A stretch of 64,000 nt of DNA from positions 124,001 through 188,000 of the forward strand of contig JBDXHU010000011.1 of the NCBI GenBank assembly GCA_039989475.1, read 5' to 3'. Position 1 is the stretch's first letter. Each line of letters opens with the position of its first letter. A program made the position numbers and the translations under genes. Origin of the DNA: JBDXHU01 sp039989475 (GTDB lineage: Bacteria; Pseudomonadota; Gammaproteobacteria; Pseudomonadales; Halieaceae). The notes under the pieces are model-generated. The model was not told where the DNA came from and made no database searches. It worked only from the letters and a program-made list of their open reading frames with translations. Shown here one piece after another: positions 37,281-45,751 of this stretch.

Positions 37281-38811
37281 TTAACGCTCCATCTGCAGGC
37301 TCGCTTGTGTGTTCCAGGTGGTGCCGGAAGTCAGCCAGCTCCCGCTTCACTTGCCGGCTCCCCTGTTTGCCCAGCCACAGCTTGCGTAGTTGCTGTCGCG
37401 GTACTCTCGGGCGCAGGATGGGCATACGCTCTGTACTGAAGCGCTGGTCCATCCAGGTGTTGCCCAGCCGATAGTAGCAATCCCCCTCACAGCAGCCGGT
37501 AATCATCACACCTTCAGCCAGTTCCTTGCGCAGCACATAATCGATGACTGCCGGTGGCAACAAGGCGATACAGGGCATGCTAAACGTGGCCACGCTGTCA
37601 GACTCCAGGGCTTCCAGTTCGCTGCCGTGGTCACATCCAAACACCATGACGCGGTTTTCACCTTGCAACTGCGCCAGTCTTTCCTCGGTCTGTACCAGCA
37701 AATCCTGGATGTGGAGGTCCGGGATACTGATGGCCGTGATGAGCTCATCCACGTGTCGAAACGGTGACGCAGAGGGACAGGCACCGGAGCAGATACCGCA
37801 ACTGATGCACAGGTCGGGATCGACCACCGACTGCTGGTGCCCCTTTTTGAAATCGTGTTCCTTCATACTCACGGCTTCATAGGGGCAGTCTGCCAGACAC
37901 CAGCCGCAGCCGTTGCAGTTCACGGGATCAACGACGGCCACCGGTGTTTGTTCGGGGCGACGGGATGGCAGCCATGGCAGTATGGTCAGCACGCAGGACA
38001 GGCCCACCAGCAACGCCCACACTGGCCCTGGACCCCAGTCATCGATCAGCGGATAGGGATTGAGAAATACCCAGTCCAGGCCCACCTGGGTCACTGCCAT
38101 GTCCAGGTTGGCCGGCGCCTGGCTCAGAGCCGGCCGCCACAGGGATACCACCAGCATGGCCAGTAAGGTACCGACGGCGAGGCCGCGAGCGGGATTGGTG
38201 CGGGCATTGCTGATCCGTTTGATGTGGATAAACATGCCCAGCAGCAGCGTCAGTGGTATGCCAATATGGAGGAACACCAGCAGGGAAAAAAACCGGTCGC
38301 TGAGCGTGGATTCATTGAGGAAATTACTGGCCATGGGATCGACCATCATGGGCAGCCAGTCAAACCACTCCGAGGTGGTGATGGCAATATATTGTGCCAG
38401 CTGGTCCCAGACCAGCCAGTAGCCACCAATGGCGGAGGCGAATAGCAACCACAGCAGCGGGATACCGGACACCCAGCTGAACCAGCGCACACCGCTGTAG
38501 CGATCCATGGCGAACTCCCGCAGCAGGTGCAGGGTCACACAAATACCCATGGCCGCCGAAGCGTAGCGGTGAAAACTGCGCATGACACTGCCGATATACC
38601 AGTGTTCCAGGGTGATGCGCTCGATCGAGGCATAGGCGCCGTTGATGCTGGTCTCGAAAAAGATGAACAGGTATAAACCGGTTATCACCACAATCCAGAA
38701 GTAGAAAAAGGACAGCGCGCCCAGCTGGTAGAGAGGATTCCAGGCCGGTGTAAAAACCCTGGAAAACTGCGCCTCAACCCAGTTAAATCCTTGTTTTATA
38801 AGACTTTTCAC
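37264..38811 (-). CDS. Fusion of bc1-type cytochrome b, 2x[4Fe-4S] ferredoxin and MvhD-like domain
   Basis: A 515-residue three-part redox protein. Residues about 1-225 form a cytochrome b N-terminal domain with both heme pairs His81/His95 and His182/His196, each 14 apart as in bc1 complexes. A further TM (about 262-280) leads to two ferredoxin motifs with Cys299/302/305/309 and Cys335/338/341/345. Residues about 385-470 resemble MvhD/FrhD delta subunits (VMVFGCDHG, SMPC, ITGCCEGDCYYRLGN) that hold a [2Fe-2S] cluster. This could carry electrons between the quinone pool and a cytoplasmic partner. The start overlaps the SCO1 stop by 4 bases. Function is inferred from domains only. Confidence 0.88.
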   Translation of the reverse strand: MKSLIKQGFNWVEAQFSRVFTPAWNPLYQLGALSFFYFWIVVITGLYLFIFFETSINGAYASIERITLEHWYIGSVMRSFHRYASAAMGICVTLHLLREFAMDRYSGVRWFSWVSGIPLLWLLFASAIGGYWLVWDQLAQYIAITTSEWFDWLPMMVDPMASNFLNESTLSDRFFSLLVFLHIGIPLTLLLGMFIHIKRISNARTNPARGLAVGTLLAMLVVSLWRPALSQAPANLDMAVTQVGLDWVFLNPYPLIDDWGPGPVWALLVGLSCVLTILPWLPSRRPEQTPVAVVDPVNCNGCGWCLADCPYEAVSMKEHDFKKGHQQSVVDPDLCISCGICSGACPSASPFRHVDELITAISIPDLHIQDLLVQTEERLAQLQGENRVMVFGCDHGSELEALESDSVATFSMPCIALLPPAVIDYVLRKELAEGVMITGCCEGDCYYRLGNTWMDQRFSTERMPILRPRVPRQQLRKLWLGKQGSRQVKRELADFRHHLEHTSEPADGALNEGAG

Positions 38812-39632
38812 TGGCTTGCCTCAATACTGCGCCGCCACTCCCGGATCAGTACCCGGCCGAACAGCAGCGATACCATCAGCCCGACAAAGGTACCGATAAA
38901 TACCGAAATATCGATGTGGTAAGTGTCCGTGGCGGGGTCGTAAACGGTACAAAACAGGCGGATACGATTGCTCAGGTAATCCACTGTAGAGGGCGCCGTG
39001 GGCTGACCAAAGACCAGTTGCTTGAGGGGCTCAACCAGGGCCGGTGTCGGGAAGGACATGCCATAAACCTGGCGATAAACCCTGCCTTCAGCATCGATCA
39101 CCGAGGCCTGTACCAGGTGATCAAAGCCTCTCGCTGAGCTGTAGTAGATAAATCCGAGCTGCTCGGTGAGGGCCGCTATGCTGTTCTCGTCCCCGGCCAG
39201 GAAGTCCCAGCGCTGGTTCGATATCCCGATACTGGTGCGAAACCGGGCCATGCGCTCGGGGCTGTCATTGGCCGTATCGAAGCCGACACTGATCACCTGG
39301 AAACTGTCATCACCCAGCACTGATTGCGCCTTGTCGACTACCTGCTGCAGATATTGGGTAGTGGAGGGACAGACATGATGGCAGCTGCTGAAGATCATGC
39401 TGATAACCAGGGGCTTGCCGCGATAGTCCGAGATTGACACCGCACTGCCATCAGACCGTGTCAGCTCAATGTCGTGCAGGGTATTGCCGATAGCCGCCTG
39501 GCTGTGAGCCAGGGCCTCATCGTGACTGTAATTGGCAAAGTCGACGCCGGTGTCGGCCGCGCCCCTGGCCAGGCCCGACAGGCCCAGCAGGAACAGCAGG
39601 CCCACCAATAGTGGCCGATCAGGTTTCAGCAT
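38808..39632 (-). CDS. SCO1/SenC copper chaperone
   Basis: A 274-residue thioredoxin-fold copper protein. It has a signal peptide (cleavage near ARGAA), the copper ligands Cys-x3-Cys in FSSCHHVCPS and the distant His in GFDHLVQASVID, and a C-terminal TM helix (about 240-262), an addition also seen in some bacterial SCO proteins. SCO proteins deliver copper or reduce cysteines for the CuA site of subunit II. Subunits I and II with a full CuA motif are encoded immediately upstream in the same operon, which fits. Confidence 0.92.
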   Translation of the reverse strand: MLKPDRPLLVGLLFLLGLSGLARGAADTGVDFANYSHDEALAHSQAAIGNTLHDIELTRSDGSAVSISDYRGKPLVISMIFSSCHHVCPSTTQYLQQVVDKAQSVLGDDSFQVISVGFDTANDSPERMARFRTSIGISNQRWDFLAGDENSIAALTEQLGFIYYSSARGFDHLVQASVIDAEGRVYRQVYGMSFPTPALVEPLKQLVFGQPTAPSTVDYLSNRIRLFCTVYDPATDTYHIDISVFIGTFVGLMVSLLFGRVLIREWRRSIEASQ

Positions 39633-39666
39633 GCGGAATAGCTTAGCGGATGGCAGGGCTAATGCG

Positions 39667-41361
39667 CTAGCCGATGCCCCAGGTTTCGGCCAGATACTTC
39701 CAGTTAATGAAGTAATAGAGCGCGAAGCTGACGAAGAACACAGCCGTCAGGGCCAGGGTGCCCGGGATGGCAAAGGCGCTGCCGCCATCGGCCGCGTATT
39801 CCTCTTCTGTGACCGGTTTGGCGATGCAGGGCTGCGCCATGGGTTCCTCACCCAGCTTCTTACCGAACAGCAGCGAACCCACGATAATCAGGCAGAAGGC
39901 CGCACCACCGATCACCGCCACGATGACCGACATGCCGTTAAGGGCGAGCATGGTATAGGCCGCCGCCGGGAACTCGTGGGTAACACCACCCGTAGCGGCG
40001 AAGCCGATATCCCAGTGCCGGCGCGGCACACCGAGGGTACCCGCTCCCATCAGGAACAGTGATACGCCAGCCATGCCCAGGCCGAACAGGTAGGGTTGCC
40101 ACCTGGCCAGGCCCTTCCAGATTATTTCGCGCCGGAACAGGATGGGCACCAACCAGTAGGTCAAGGCCATAAATGCCAGGGTCGTACCCAACACAACGGT
40201 GGCATGGAAATGCCCGGGAACATACAGCGTATTGTGCACCAGGATGTTGATTTGCTCTGCACCCATTACCACGCCGGTTATACCACCGAGGAAGCCGAAG
40301 CCCACCAGCGATATAAACATGCCGGAAAAGGTCGGGTTACCCCAGGGCGCCTTGCGCAACCAGGTAAACAGGCCAGCGCGATGCCCCCGCGCCCGCTGGG
40401 CGGCTTCGATGGAACCGGGAACCGTGAGACCGTGCACCATGGAGGCCATAACAGCCAGATACATGGCATAGCTGGTGTTGAACATCTTGAAGTTTGAGCT
40501 GACACCGGGGTCCACCAGCAGGTGGTGAGCACTGGCAATCTGCAGGAACAGGATGTACATCAGGAACGCGGTGCGACTGACCTTTTCTGACAGGGGCCGC
40601 GCGCCAAACACAATGGCGGCAATGGCGTACCAGACCGACACATGGGCCGCGACATTAATTTGCTGCGAGGAGTGGCCAAAGGCCCACCAGATCAGTCGAT
40701 AGGCAAGCGCATCGATCTCACCGACCAGGCCGACACTCCAGAGGAAGGTGGGCAGCAGAATGATGGCGCCACTGACGATGGTGAATACCGCAATAATGGC
40801 CGCTGTCACGGCGCCGAAGGTGACCAGGGGCAGCGAGCCCTCGTAGGTTTTCTCCGCCTTGGCGATAACCAGGGTACCGAAAAACACGAAACAACCTATC
40901 AGGGCGCCCACCGCAAACAGGATCAGGCCCAGGTAGAACAGTGGATGTGCTTCCAGCGGCACATAGGAGGTCATCATGACACTGGAGCCCCCCTGCAACA
41001 CCATCACGTTGTTCATGATCGCTCCTGCTACCATCAGCAGGAAGCCGGTCCAGGCCCATTTCGGCGTCGCCAATCGGCAACCAAGGAGCACCGACGAACA
41101 GAAATACAGCACCGCAATTTCGAAAAAGATAATCCAGAAGATCAATACATTGATGCCATGTGCGGTCAGCGCCATGTAGAAATCATCGGCTGCCAGCAGG
41201 TGTACCGCTTGCCAGCGCGTCAGGCCCACCAGCAATCCGAACAAGCCACCCGTGAGCAGGAACACTACCGCGGCAACCGCGTTGGCTTTAATCAGCTTCT
41301 CCGCCGGTTCGTGGAATTTCAGACCAGTATCTGGACAGGTTCTAAAGTTATTATTAATCAT
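39667..41361 (-). CDS. Heme-copper subunit I, active-site Tyr replaced by Gln: putative NO reductase
   Basis: A 564-residue twelve-or-more-helix catalytic subunit. All six metal-binding His are present: His68 (TAHGINV) and His386 for the low-spin heme, His384 (VPGHFHATV) for the active-site heme, and His230, His279, His280 for the second metal. In oxygen reductases the motif after the first of these is HPEVY; here it is HSSQQ, so Gln234 stands where the cross-linked Tyr should be. Loss of this Tyr is the mark of NO reductases in this superfamily. The sequence is A/B-type-like, not NorB-like. With no norB in the island and nirS nearby, NO reduction to N2O is the best reading; oxygen reduction is less likely. 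Confidence 0.88.
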   Translation of the reverse strand: MINNNFRTCPDTGLKFHEPAEKLIKANAVAAVVFLLTGGLFGLLVGLTRWQAVHLLAADDFYMALTAHGINVLIFWIIFFEIAVLYFCSSVLLGCRLATPKWAWTGFLLMVAGAIMNNVMVLQGGSSVMMTSYVPLEAHPLFYLGLILFAVGALIGCFVFFGTLVIAKAEKTYEGSLPLVTFGAVTAAIIAVFTIVSGAIILLPTFLWSVGLVGEIDALAYRLIWWAFGHSSQQINVAAHVSVWYAIAAIVFGARPLSEKVSRTAFLMYILFLQIASAHHLLVDPGVSSNFKMFNTSYAMYLAVMASMVHGLTVPGSIEAAQRARGHRAGLFTWLRKAPWGNPTFSGMFISLVGFGFLGGITGVVMGAEQINILVHNTLYVPGHFHATVVLGTTLAFMALTYWLVPILFRREIIWKGLARWQPYLFGLGMAGVSLFLMGAGTLGVPRRHWDIGFAATGGVTHEFPAAAYTMLALNGMSVIVAVIGGAAFCLIIVGSLLFGKKLGEEPMAQPCIAKPVTEEEYAADGGSAFAIPGTLALTAVFFVSFALYYFINWKYLAETWGIG

Positions 41362-41372
41362 GTCCGCTTCCC

Positions 41373-41915
41373 CTATTCCACTACCAGAATTTTGCCGATC
41401 ATAAGGTGATGACCCAGTCCGCAGTACTCATTGCAGATCACCGAATACTCACCCGCTGCATTGGGCGTCAGGGTGAACACATGCTCGTAATTGGGTACCA
41501 CCTGGATGTTGATATTGGCCGGTTGCAATGAAAAACCATGCTGCCAGTCCAGGGAGGAGAGATGGAAGCGGTAGGTCTCCCCCTTTTTCAATTCAAGGAT
41601 GGGCCACCAGTCCCACAAGCGCGCCAGCATGTAGACGTCGCCACCCACCGGTGGTGCTACCACGGGAAAGTTGCGAGGGCCCTCGTTGCGCACTGTGTAC
41701 TGTTCCACGAAGGCCTCGGTGCTGGCCTGGAATGCCTTGGGCGTGGTCTTGTAAGTCTCGGTTCCGAGATTCTGTTTTCCCACTACATGCCAGTAAGGCA
41801 TCATGAAGGTCATAATCAGGCCCCAGACAAACACCAGTGTGATCCACATTAATTCGGATTTGTGAATCGGCTCATTCCACCATAATTTTTTAATTGGAGG
41901 CGACAGGCTGGACAT
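41373..41915 (-). CDS. CuA-containing subunit II of the heme-copper enzyme
   Basis: A 180-residue subunit II with one TM helix (about 22-40) and a periplasmic cupredoxin domain. The binuclear CuA ligands are complete: His126 (DWQHGFS), Cys161, Glu163, Cys165, His169 and Met172 in VICNEYCGLGHHLM. It should take electrons from a c-type cytochrome or cupredoxin and pass them to subunit I. Only one TM helix, as in ba3-type enzymes. A ribosome binding site AAGGGG lies upstream. The gap to subunit I is 11 bases. Confidence 0.92.
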   Translation of the reverse strand: MSSLSPPIKKLWWNEPIHKSELMWITLVFVWGLIMTFMMPYWHVVGKQNLGTETYKTTPKAFQASTEAFVEQYTVRNEGPRNFPVVAPPVGGDVYMLARLWDWWPILELKKGETYRFHLSSLDWQHGFSLQPANINIQVVPNYEHVFTLTPNAAGEYSVICNEYCGLGHHLMIGKILVVE

Positions 41916-41949
41916 GGCTTAACCCCTTATATTGTTCTTAATTATTTGA

Positions 41950-42105
41950 TTACCGTGCGGGTATGGTGACGATTTCCATGATGCCCCAGGCCAGGTACAG
42001 CACTGCTGGCGATGCGACACCGATAAACAGCAGCAGAAAGGGGTTATCCAATAATTTTTGCATCATGGGTACTTCACCCGATTCCATTTCTTCGTGATCC
42101 GACAT
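41950..42105 (-). CDS. 51-residue single-helix protein, likely small subunit of the heme-copper enzyme
   Basis: This short gene begins MSDHEEMESG and ends IVTIPAR, with one TM helix (about 22-44: NPFLLLFIGVASPAVLYLAW). AGGGAGA lies 7 bases before the ATG on the minus strand. It is the first gene of the leftward operon, 34 bases before subunit II, and resembles in size and place the single-helix subunit IIa of ba3-type oxidases. That role is inferred from context, not from recognised homology. Confidence 0.72.
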   Translation of the reverse strand: MSDHEEMESGEVPMMQKLLDNPFLLLFIGVASPAVLYLAWGIMEIVTIPAR

Positions 42106-42180
42106 CGCTTTTCTCCCTTAACCCCTGAGCGGGCCTAAAAATATCATTCGCCATGGTATCCCGACGGCACCTGGGCTCTC

Positions 42181-42194
42181 TTGACCTCTATCAA
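42181..42194. promoter_or_regulatory. FNR/DNR-type box for the heme-copper operon
   Basis: TTGAC-CTCT-ATCAA matches the FNR/DNR consensus at 9 of 10 half-site bases. It lies 76 bases from the start of the 51-residue gene; a transcription start 41 bases from its centre would leave a leader of about 41 bases, with a TACCAT -10 element on the minus strand at 42158-42153. The 323-base space 42106-42428 holds this box and the next one and no gene. Confidence 0.75.
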
Positions 42195-42298
42195 GATTGG
42201 CCGCTTTGGACAGCCTCATTGAGCCTGCCGCAGCCGCCGCCACCGGGTTCGCCAATCCCGCCGTACACTGCTGGAAACCCCCAGAAACCGCTGCAAAC

Positions 42299-42312
42299 TT
42301 GCTCTCGATCAA
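42299..42312. promoter_or_regulatory. FNR/DNR-type box upstream of nrdJ
   Basis: TTGCT-CTCG-ATCAA, with a perfect right half and TTG kept on the left. It is 117 bases before the nrdJ start, so the leader would be about 80 bases. It would switch on the oxygen-independent ribonucleotide reductase under low oxygen or NO. Confidence 0.6.
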
Positions 42313-42428
42313 TAAGCCAGGCAATTTCGCCAACAAACACAACATATTGTGCCCGGGATGGATAAAGTACCCACTATGGAGTGGCGCCTGGGGTGGCGTT
42401 CAATAATAAAATAATCAGGGGTACAAGC

Positions 42429-44483
42429 ATGTCCAATACGCGATCCATTGCGGAGAAGCTCGATGGTTTCAGCGAGGTGCCAATACAGGCCACGTCGCTG
42501 GATATCTGGCAGCAAAAATACGCACTCAAGGACAGCGACGGCAACTTGCTGGACGCCGACATAGAAGCCAGTTACGAACGGGTTGCGCGAGCGATTGCCG
42601 AGGTTGAAACGGAGCCCGATCTGCGCGAGCAGTGGTACCGCAAGTTCCTCTGGGCGCTGCGCCAGGGCGCCGTGCCCGCCGGCCGCATACTCTCAAACGC
42701 CGGTGCGACAGAGCACCGGGCCAACACCTCGACCATCAACTGCACGGTGTCCGGTTCCATCGGCGACTCCATGGAATCTATTCTCAATATGAATACCGAG
42801 GCGGGCCTGACTCTCAAAGCGGGCTGCGGTATCGGCTATGAATTCTCGACCCTGCGGCCACGGGGCGCCAGGGTCAGCGGTGCGGGAGCCAGGACATCGG
42901 GACCACTCTCCTTCATGGAGATATTCGACAAGACCTGCCTGACGGTGTCCTCTGCCGGTGGTCGCCGCGGCGCGCAGATGGCCACCTTTGATGTGCGCCA
43001 CCCGGATGTGCTGGAGTTCATAAGGGCCAAGCGCGAAGACGGTCGCCTGCGCCAGTTCAATTTATCCCTGCTAATTACTGATGAGTTCATCCAGGCGGTG
43101 GAGCAGGACACCGACTGGGAGCTGCGATTCCCGCCAGAAGATCCCGACGCCACTGTCTACCGAACCCTGCCGGCGCGGCATATCTGGCAGGCAATCATGT
43201 CTTCCACCTACGAATTCGCTGAACCCGGCTTTATCCTGATCGACCGGGTCAATGACATGAACAACAACTGGTTCTGCGAGTCTATTCGCGCCACCAACCC
43301 CTGTGGCGAACAACCGCTGCCGGCTTACGGTGCTTGCCTGCTGGGCTCACTCAACCTGACGCGCTTTGTTACTCAGCCATTTACGGCAGAGGCAAGCTTC
43401 GACTGGCAGCGCTTTGCCGAGGTAGCTGCGGTGTTCACCCGCATGTTGGACAATGTGGTGGAAATTGACGGCCTGCCGCTGGTCGCCCAGCGCGATGAGC
43501 TGCGCAACAAGCGCCGCCACGGCATGGGCTTTTTCGGCCTCGGCTCAGCCCTGGCACTACTGGGCATGAAATACGGTTCAGAGGATGCGGCCAGCTTCAC
43601 CGAACAGATCAGCCGTGAACTGGCCGTCACCGGCTGGAAGGCCGGCTTGGAACTGGCCCGGGAGAAAGGTATGGCGCCGGCCCTGGAGCAGGACTACGAG
43701 ATCAGCGCCGAACTGCTGGCGCAGCGCCCGGAGATGGCCGCAGATGGCATCAGCGAAGGCGACCGCGTGCCAGGCCGGATACTGCACGCCCGCTATAGTC
43801 GCTACATGCAAAGACTGGCCACGGTCGAGCCTGAACTGGTGGAACAACTGGCGACCGAGGGCTGCCGCTTCACCCACCACAGCTCGGTCGCCCCCACGGG
43901 CACTATAGCGCTCTCTATCGGCAATAACGCCAGCAATGGTATCGAGCCGACCTTCGCTCACCAGTACTCTCGCAACGTCATCAAGGAAGGCAAGAAGAGC
44001 AAGCAGAAGCTGGACGTGTTCTCTTATGAACTACTGGCTTACCGGGAAATGGTTAACCCGGAGGCCAGCCCGCAGGCAGAAGACGAGGTCAACCAGCTGC
44101 CCGACTATTTCGTCAGCACGGATGACATCGAGCCCGAGCAGCACCTGCTGATTCAGGCCGCGGCCCAGAAATGGATAGATTCATCCATTTCCAAGACCAT
44201 TAATGTTCCCACCGACTTTCCCTATGAGAAGTTCAAGGACATCTACCTGCAGGCCTACAAGAACGGCTTGAAGGGCTGCACCACCTTCCGTTTCAACCCG
44301 GAAGTATTTCAGGGCGTGCTGGTGCGAGAGGAGGACATTGCCAACACCAGCTATCGTTTCACCCTCGCCGACGGCAGTGTCATCGAGGCGCGTGGCGACG
44401 AGGAAATCGTCTACGACGGCGAAACCCACACCGCGGCGAATCTCTACGATGCGCTGAAAGAAGGCTACTACGGCAAACTATGA
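42429..44483 (+). CDS. nrdJ: Adenosylcobalamin-dependent (class II) ribonucleotide reductase, large part
   Basis: A 684-residue class II ribonucleotide reductase that makes deoxyribonucleotides with adenosylcobalamin and needs no oxygen. Features include the N-terminal AGRILSNAGATEH, TVSGSIGDSMESI, the active-site strand ATNPCGEQPLPAYGACLLGSLNL (thiyl-radical cysteine region) and VAPTGTIALSIGNNASNGIEP. The C-terminal Cys-rich part is missing and is encoded by the next gene, as in Pseudomonas nrdJa/nrdJb. The ATG at 42429 with AGGGG at 42418-42422 is used; the frame extends to 42381. Location among nitrate and nitrite respiration genes fits anaerobic DNA synthesis. Confidence 0.95.
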   Translation: MSNTRSIAEKLDGFSEVPIQATSLDIWQQKYALKDSDGNLLDADIEASYERVARAIAEVETEPDLREQWYRKFLWALRQGAVPAGRILSNAGATEHRANTSTINCTVSGSIGDSMESILNMNTEAGLTLKAGCGIGYEFSTLRPRGARVSGAGARTSGPLSFMEIFDKTCLTVSSAGGRRGAQMATFDVRHPDVLEFIRAKREDGRLRQFNLSLLITDEFIQAVEQDTDWELRFPPEDPDATVYRTLPARHIWQAIMSSTYEFAEPGFILIDRVNDMNNNWFCESIRATNPCGEQPLPAYGACLLGSLNLTRFVTQPFTAEASFDWQRFAEVAAVFTRMLDNVVEIDGLPLVAQRDELRNKRRHGMGFFGLGSALALLGMKYGSEDAASFTEQISRELAVTGWKAGLELAREKGMAPALEQDYEISAELLAQRPEMAADGISEGDRVPGRILHARYSRYMQRLATVEPELVEQLATEGCRFTHHSSVAPTGTIALSIGNNASNGIEPTFAHQYSRNVIKEGKKSKQKLDVFSYELLAYREMVNPEASPQAEDEVNQLPDYFVSTDDIEPEQHLLIQAAAQKWIDSSISKTINVPTDFPYEKFKDIYLQAYKNGLKGCTTFRFNPEVFQGVLVREEDIANTSYRFTLADGSVIEARGDEEIVYDGETHTAANLYDALKEGYYGKL

Positions 44484-44493
44484 GGGCCAGCGA

Positions 44494-45147
44494 ATGAGCA
44501 GGAAAATCGACCAGGAGATCATCGACTTCGAAGTGGCCAGCAAGGCAGCAGAGCCCGCCGCTGAAGATCACGCCGTGGTGCAAATGCACGAGAAACTGGA
44601 GCGCCCGGAAATACTTGTGGGCTCTACCTACAAGCTGAAAACACCACTGTCAGAGCACGCGTTTTATATCACCATCAACGACATCATTCTTAACCCGGGC
44701 ACCGAGCACGAGCTGCGGCGCCCCTTTGAGATCTTCATCAACTCGAAAAACATGGAACATTTCCAGTGGGTGGTCGCCCTGACACGGGTCATCTCTGCGG
44801 TATTCCGCAAGGGCGGCGACGTCACTTTCCTGGCGGAGGAACTCAAAGCGGTCTTCGATCCCCAGGGAGGCTACTTCAAGCGCGGCCGCTTCATGCCTTC
44901 ACTGGTAGCGGAGCTCGGAGAGGCCATAGAAGATCATATGAAGCGGATCGGGCTGATCGTCGAGAAGGGGCTTGATGACAATCAACGTGCCTTTATCGAA
45001 GAGAAGCAGCAGGAAATGGTTCAGGCTGACGACAATAATCCCTTTCCTGAAAGCGCCCAACTGTGTCATAAATGCCACCACAAAGCTGTGGTGTTCGCTG
45101 ATGGCTGTATGACCTGCCTGAATTGTGGCGACTCCAAGTGCAGCTAG
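44494..45147 (+). CDS. NrdJb-like C-terminal part of split class II ribonucleotide reductase
   Basis: A 217-residue partner of the preceding nrdJ. It contains the TSCPD-type domain (about 45-140: LKTPLSEHAFYITIND, RPFEIFINSKNMEHFQWVVAL, RKGGDVTFLAEELKAVFDPQGG) and ends in a Cys-rich tail CHKCHHKA...CMTCLNCGDSKCS. The last cysteines probably re-reduce the active-site disulfide after each turnover. It starts 10 bases after the nrdJ stop, so the two are one operon, and both are likely needed for activity, as shown for the Pseudomonas pair. Confidence 0.9.
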   Translation: MSRKIDQEIIDFEVASKAAEPAAEDHAVVQMHEKLERPEILVGSTYKLKTPLSEHAFYITINDIILNPGTEHELRRPFEIFINSKNMEHFQWVVALTRVISAVFRKGGDVTFLAEELKAVFDPQGGYFKRGRFMPSLVAELGEAIEDHMKRIGLIVEKGLDDNQRAFIEEKQQEMVQADDNNPFPESAQLCHKCHHKAVVFADGCMTCLNCGDSKCS

Positions 45148-45190
45148 GGAGTCGCTGATGCTCCCATAACAAAATGAATGGGAGAACACT

Positions 45191-45751
45191 GTGACTCTAT
45201 TGATTGCCGGACTGTGCCTGTGGATAGGCACACACCTGATTCCCTCAGCTGCACCCGGACTGCGCCAGGGCTGCATCGACAAGCTGGGTTTTAATGCCTA
45301 TCGCGGGATCTTTTCGTTGCTGGTACTGAGCAGCCTCGGCTTGATCATCATGGGATGGCGCAGCAGCCAGCCGGTATCCGTTTACCTGCCAGCCCAGGAC
45401 CTGAGAGTTCCCGCTCTGCTGCTGATGGTGCTGAGCTTTCTCTGCTTCGGCGCATCACAACGCGCCACGCGGATCGGCCGCCTGGTTCGCCACCCCCAGC
45501 TCACCGGCCTGCTGCTGTGGTCGATCTCACATTTGCTGACCAATGGTGACAGCCGTTCACTGTGGCTGTTCGGTGCTCTTGGGAGTTGGGCTGTGCTGGA
45601 AATGATCCTCATCAGCCGCCGCGAGGGCGCCTGGGAAAAACCCCAGGCGCCAGCCTGGGGTGTTGAAATAGGCGGAGTCGCCATCACCCTGGTGGTGATG
45701 GCAATCGTGCTCTGGGCGCACCCCTGGATCGCGGGAATACCTGTCCTATAA
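45191..45751 (+). CDS. NnrU family membrane protein (copy 1)
   Basis: A 186-residue NnrU protein: six or so TM helices with the family blocks HLIPSAAPGLR, YRGIFSLLVLSSLGLIIMGW, RIGRLVRHPQLTGLLLWSISHLLTNGDSRS and VLEMILISRREGAWEK. NnrU is linked to denitrification in rhizobia and Rhodobacter; it shares ancestry with methyltransferase-like MtrA/IMP family proteins, but its reaction is unknown. It starts with GTG after GGGAG, 43 bases past the nrdJb-like stop, and is likely in that operon. It overlaps the convergent porin gene by 6 bases. A second copy lies at 47194. Confidence 0.9.
   Translation: MTLLIAGLCLWIGTHLIPSAAPGLRQGCIDKLGFNAYRGIFSLLVLSSLGLIIMGWRSSQPVSVYLPAQDLRVPALLLMVLSFLCFGASQRATRIGRLVRHPQLTGLLLWSISHLLTNGDSRSLWLFGALGSWAVLEMILISRREGAWEKPQAPAWGVEIGGVAITLVVMAIVLWAHPWIAGIPVL

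Noticed and set aside
39667..41361. Ordinary aerobic cytochrome c oxidase subunit I
   Set aside because: The active-site Tyr position is Gln and the operon lies among nap, nrdJ and nirS with an FNR/DNR box.
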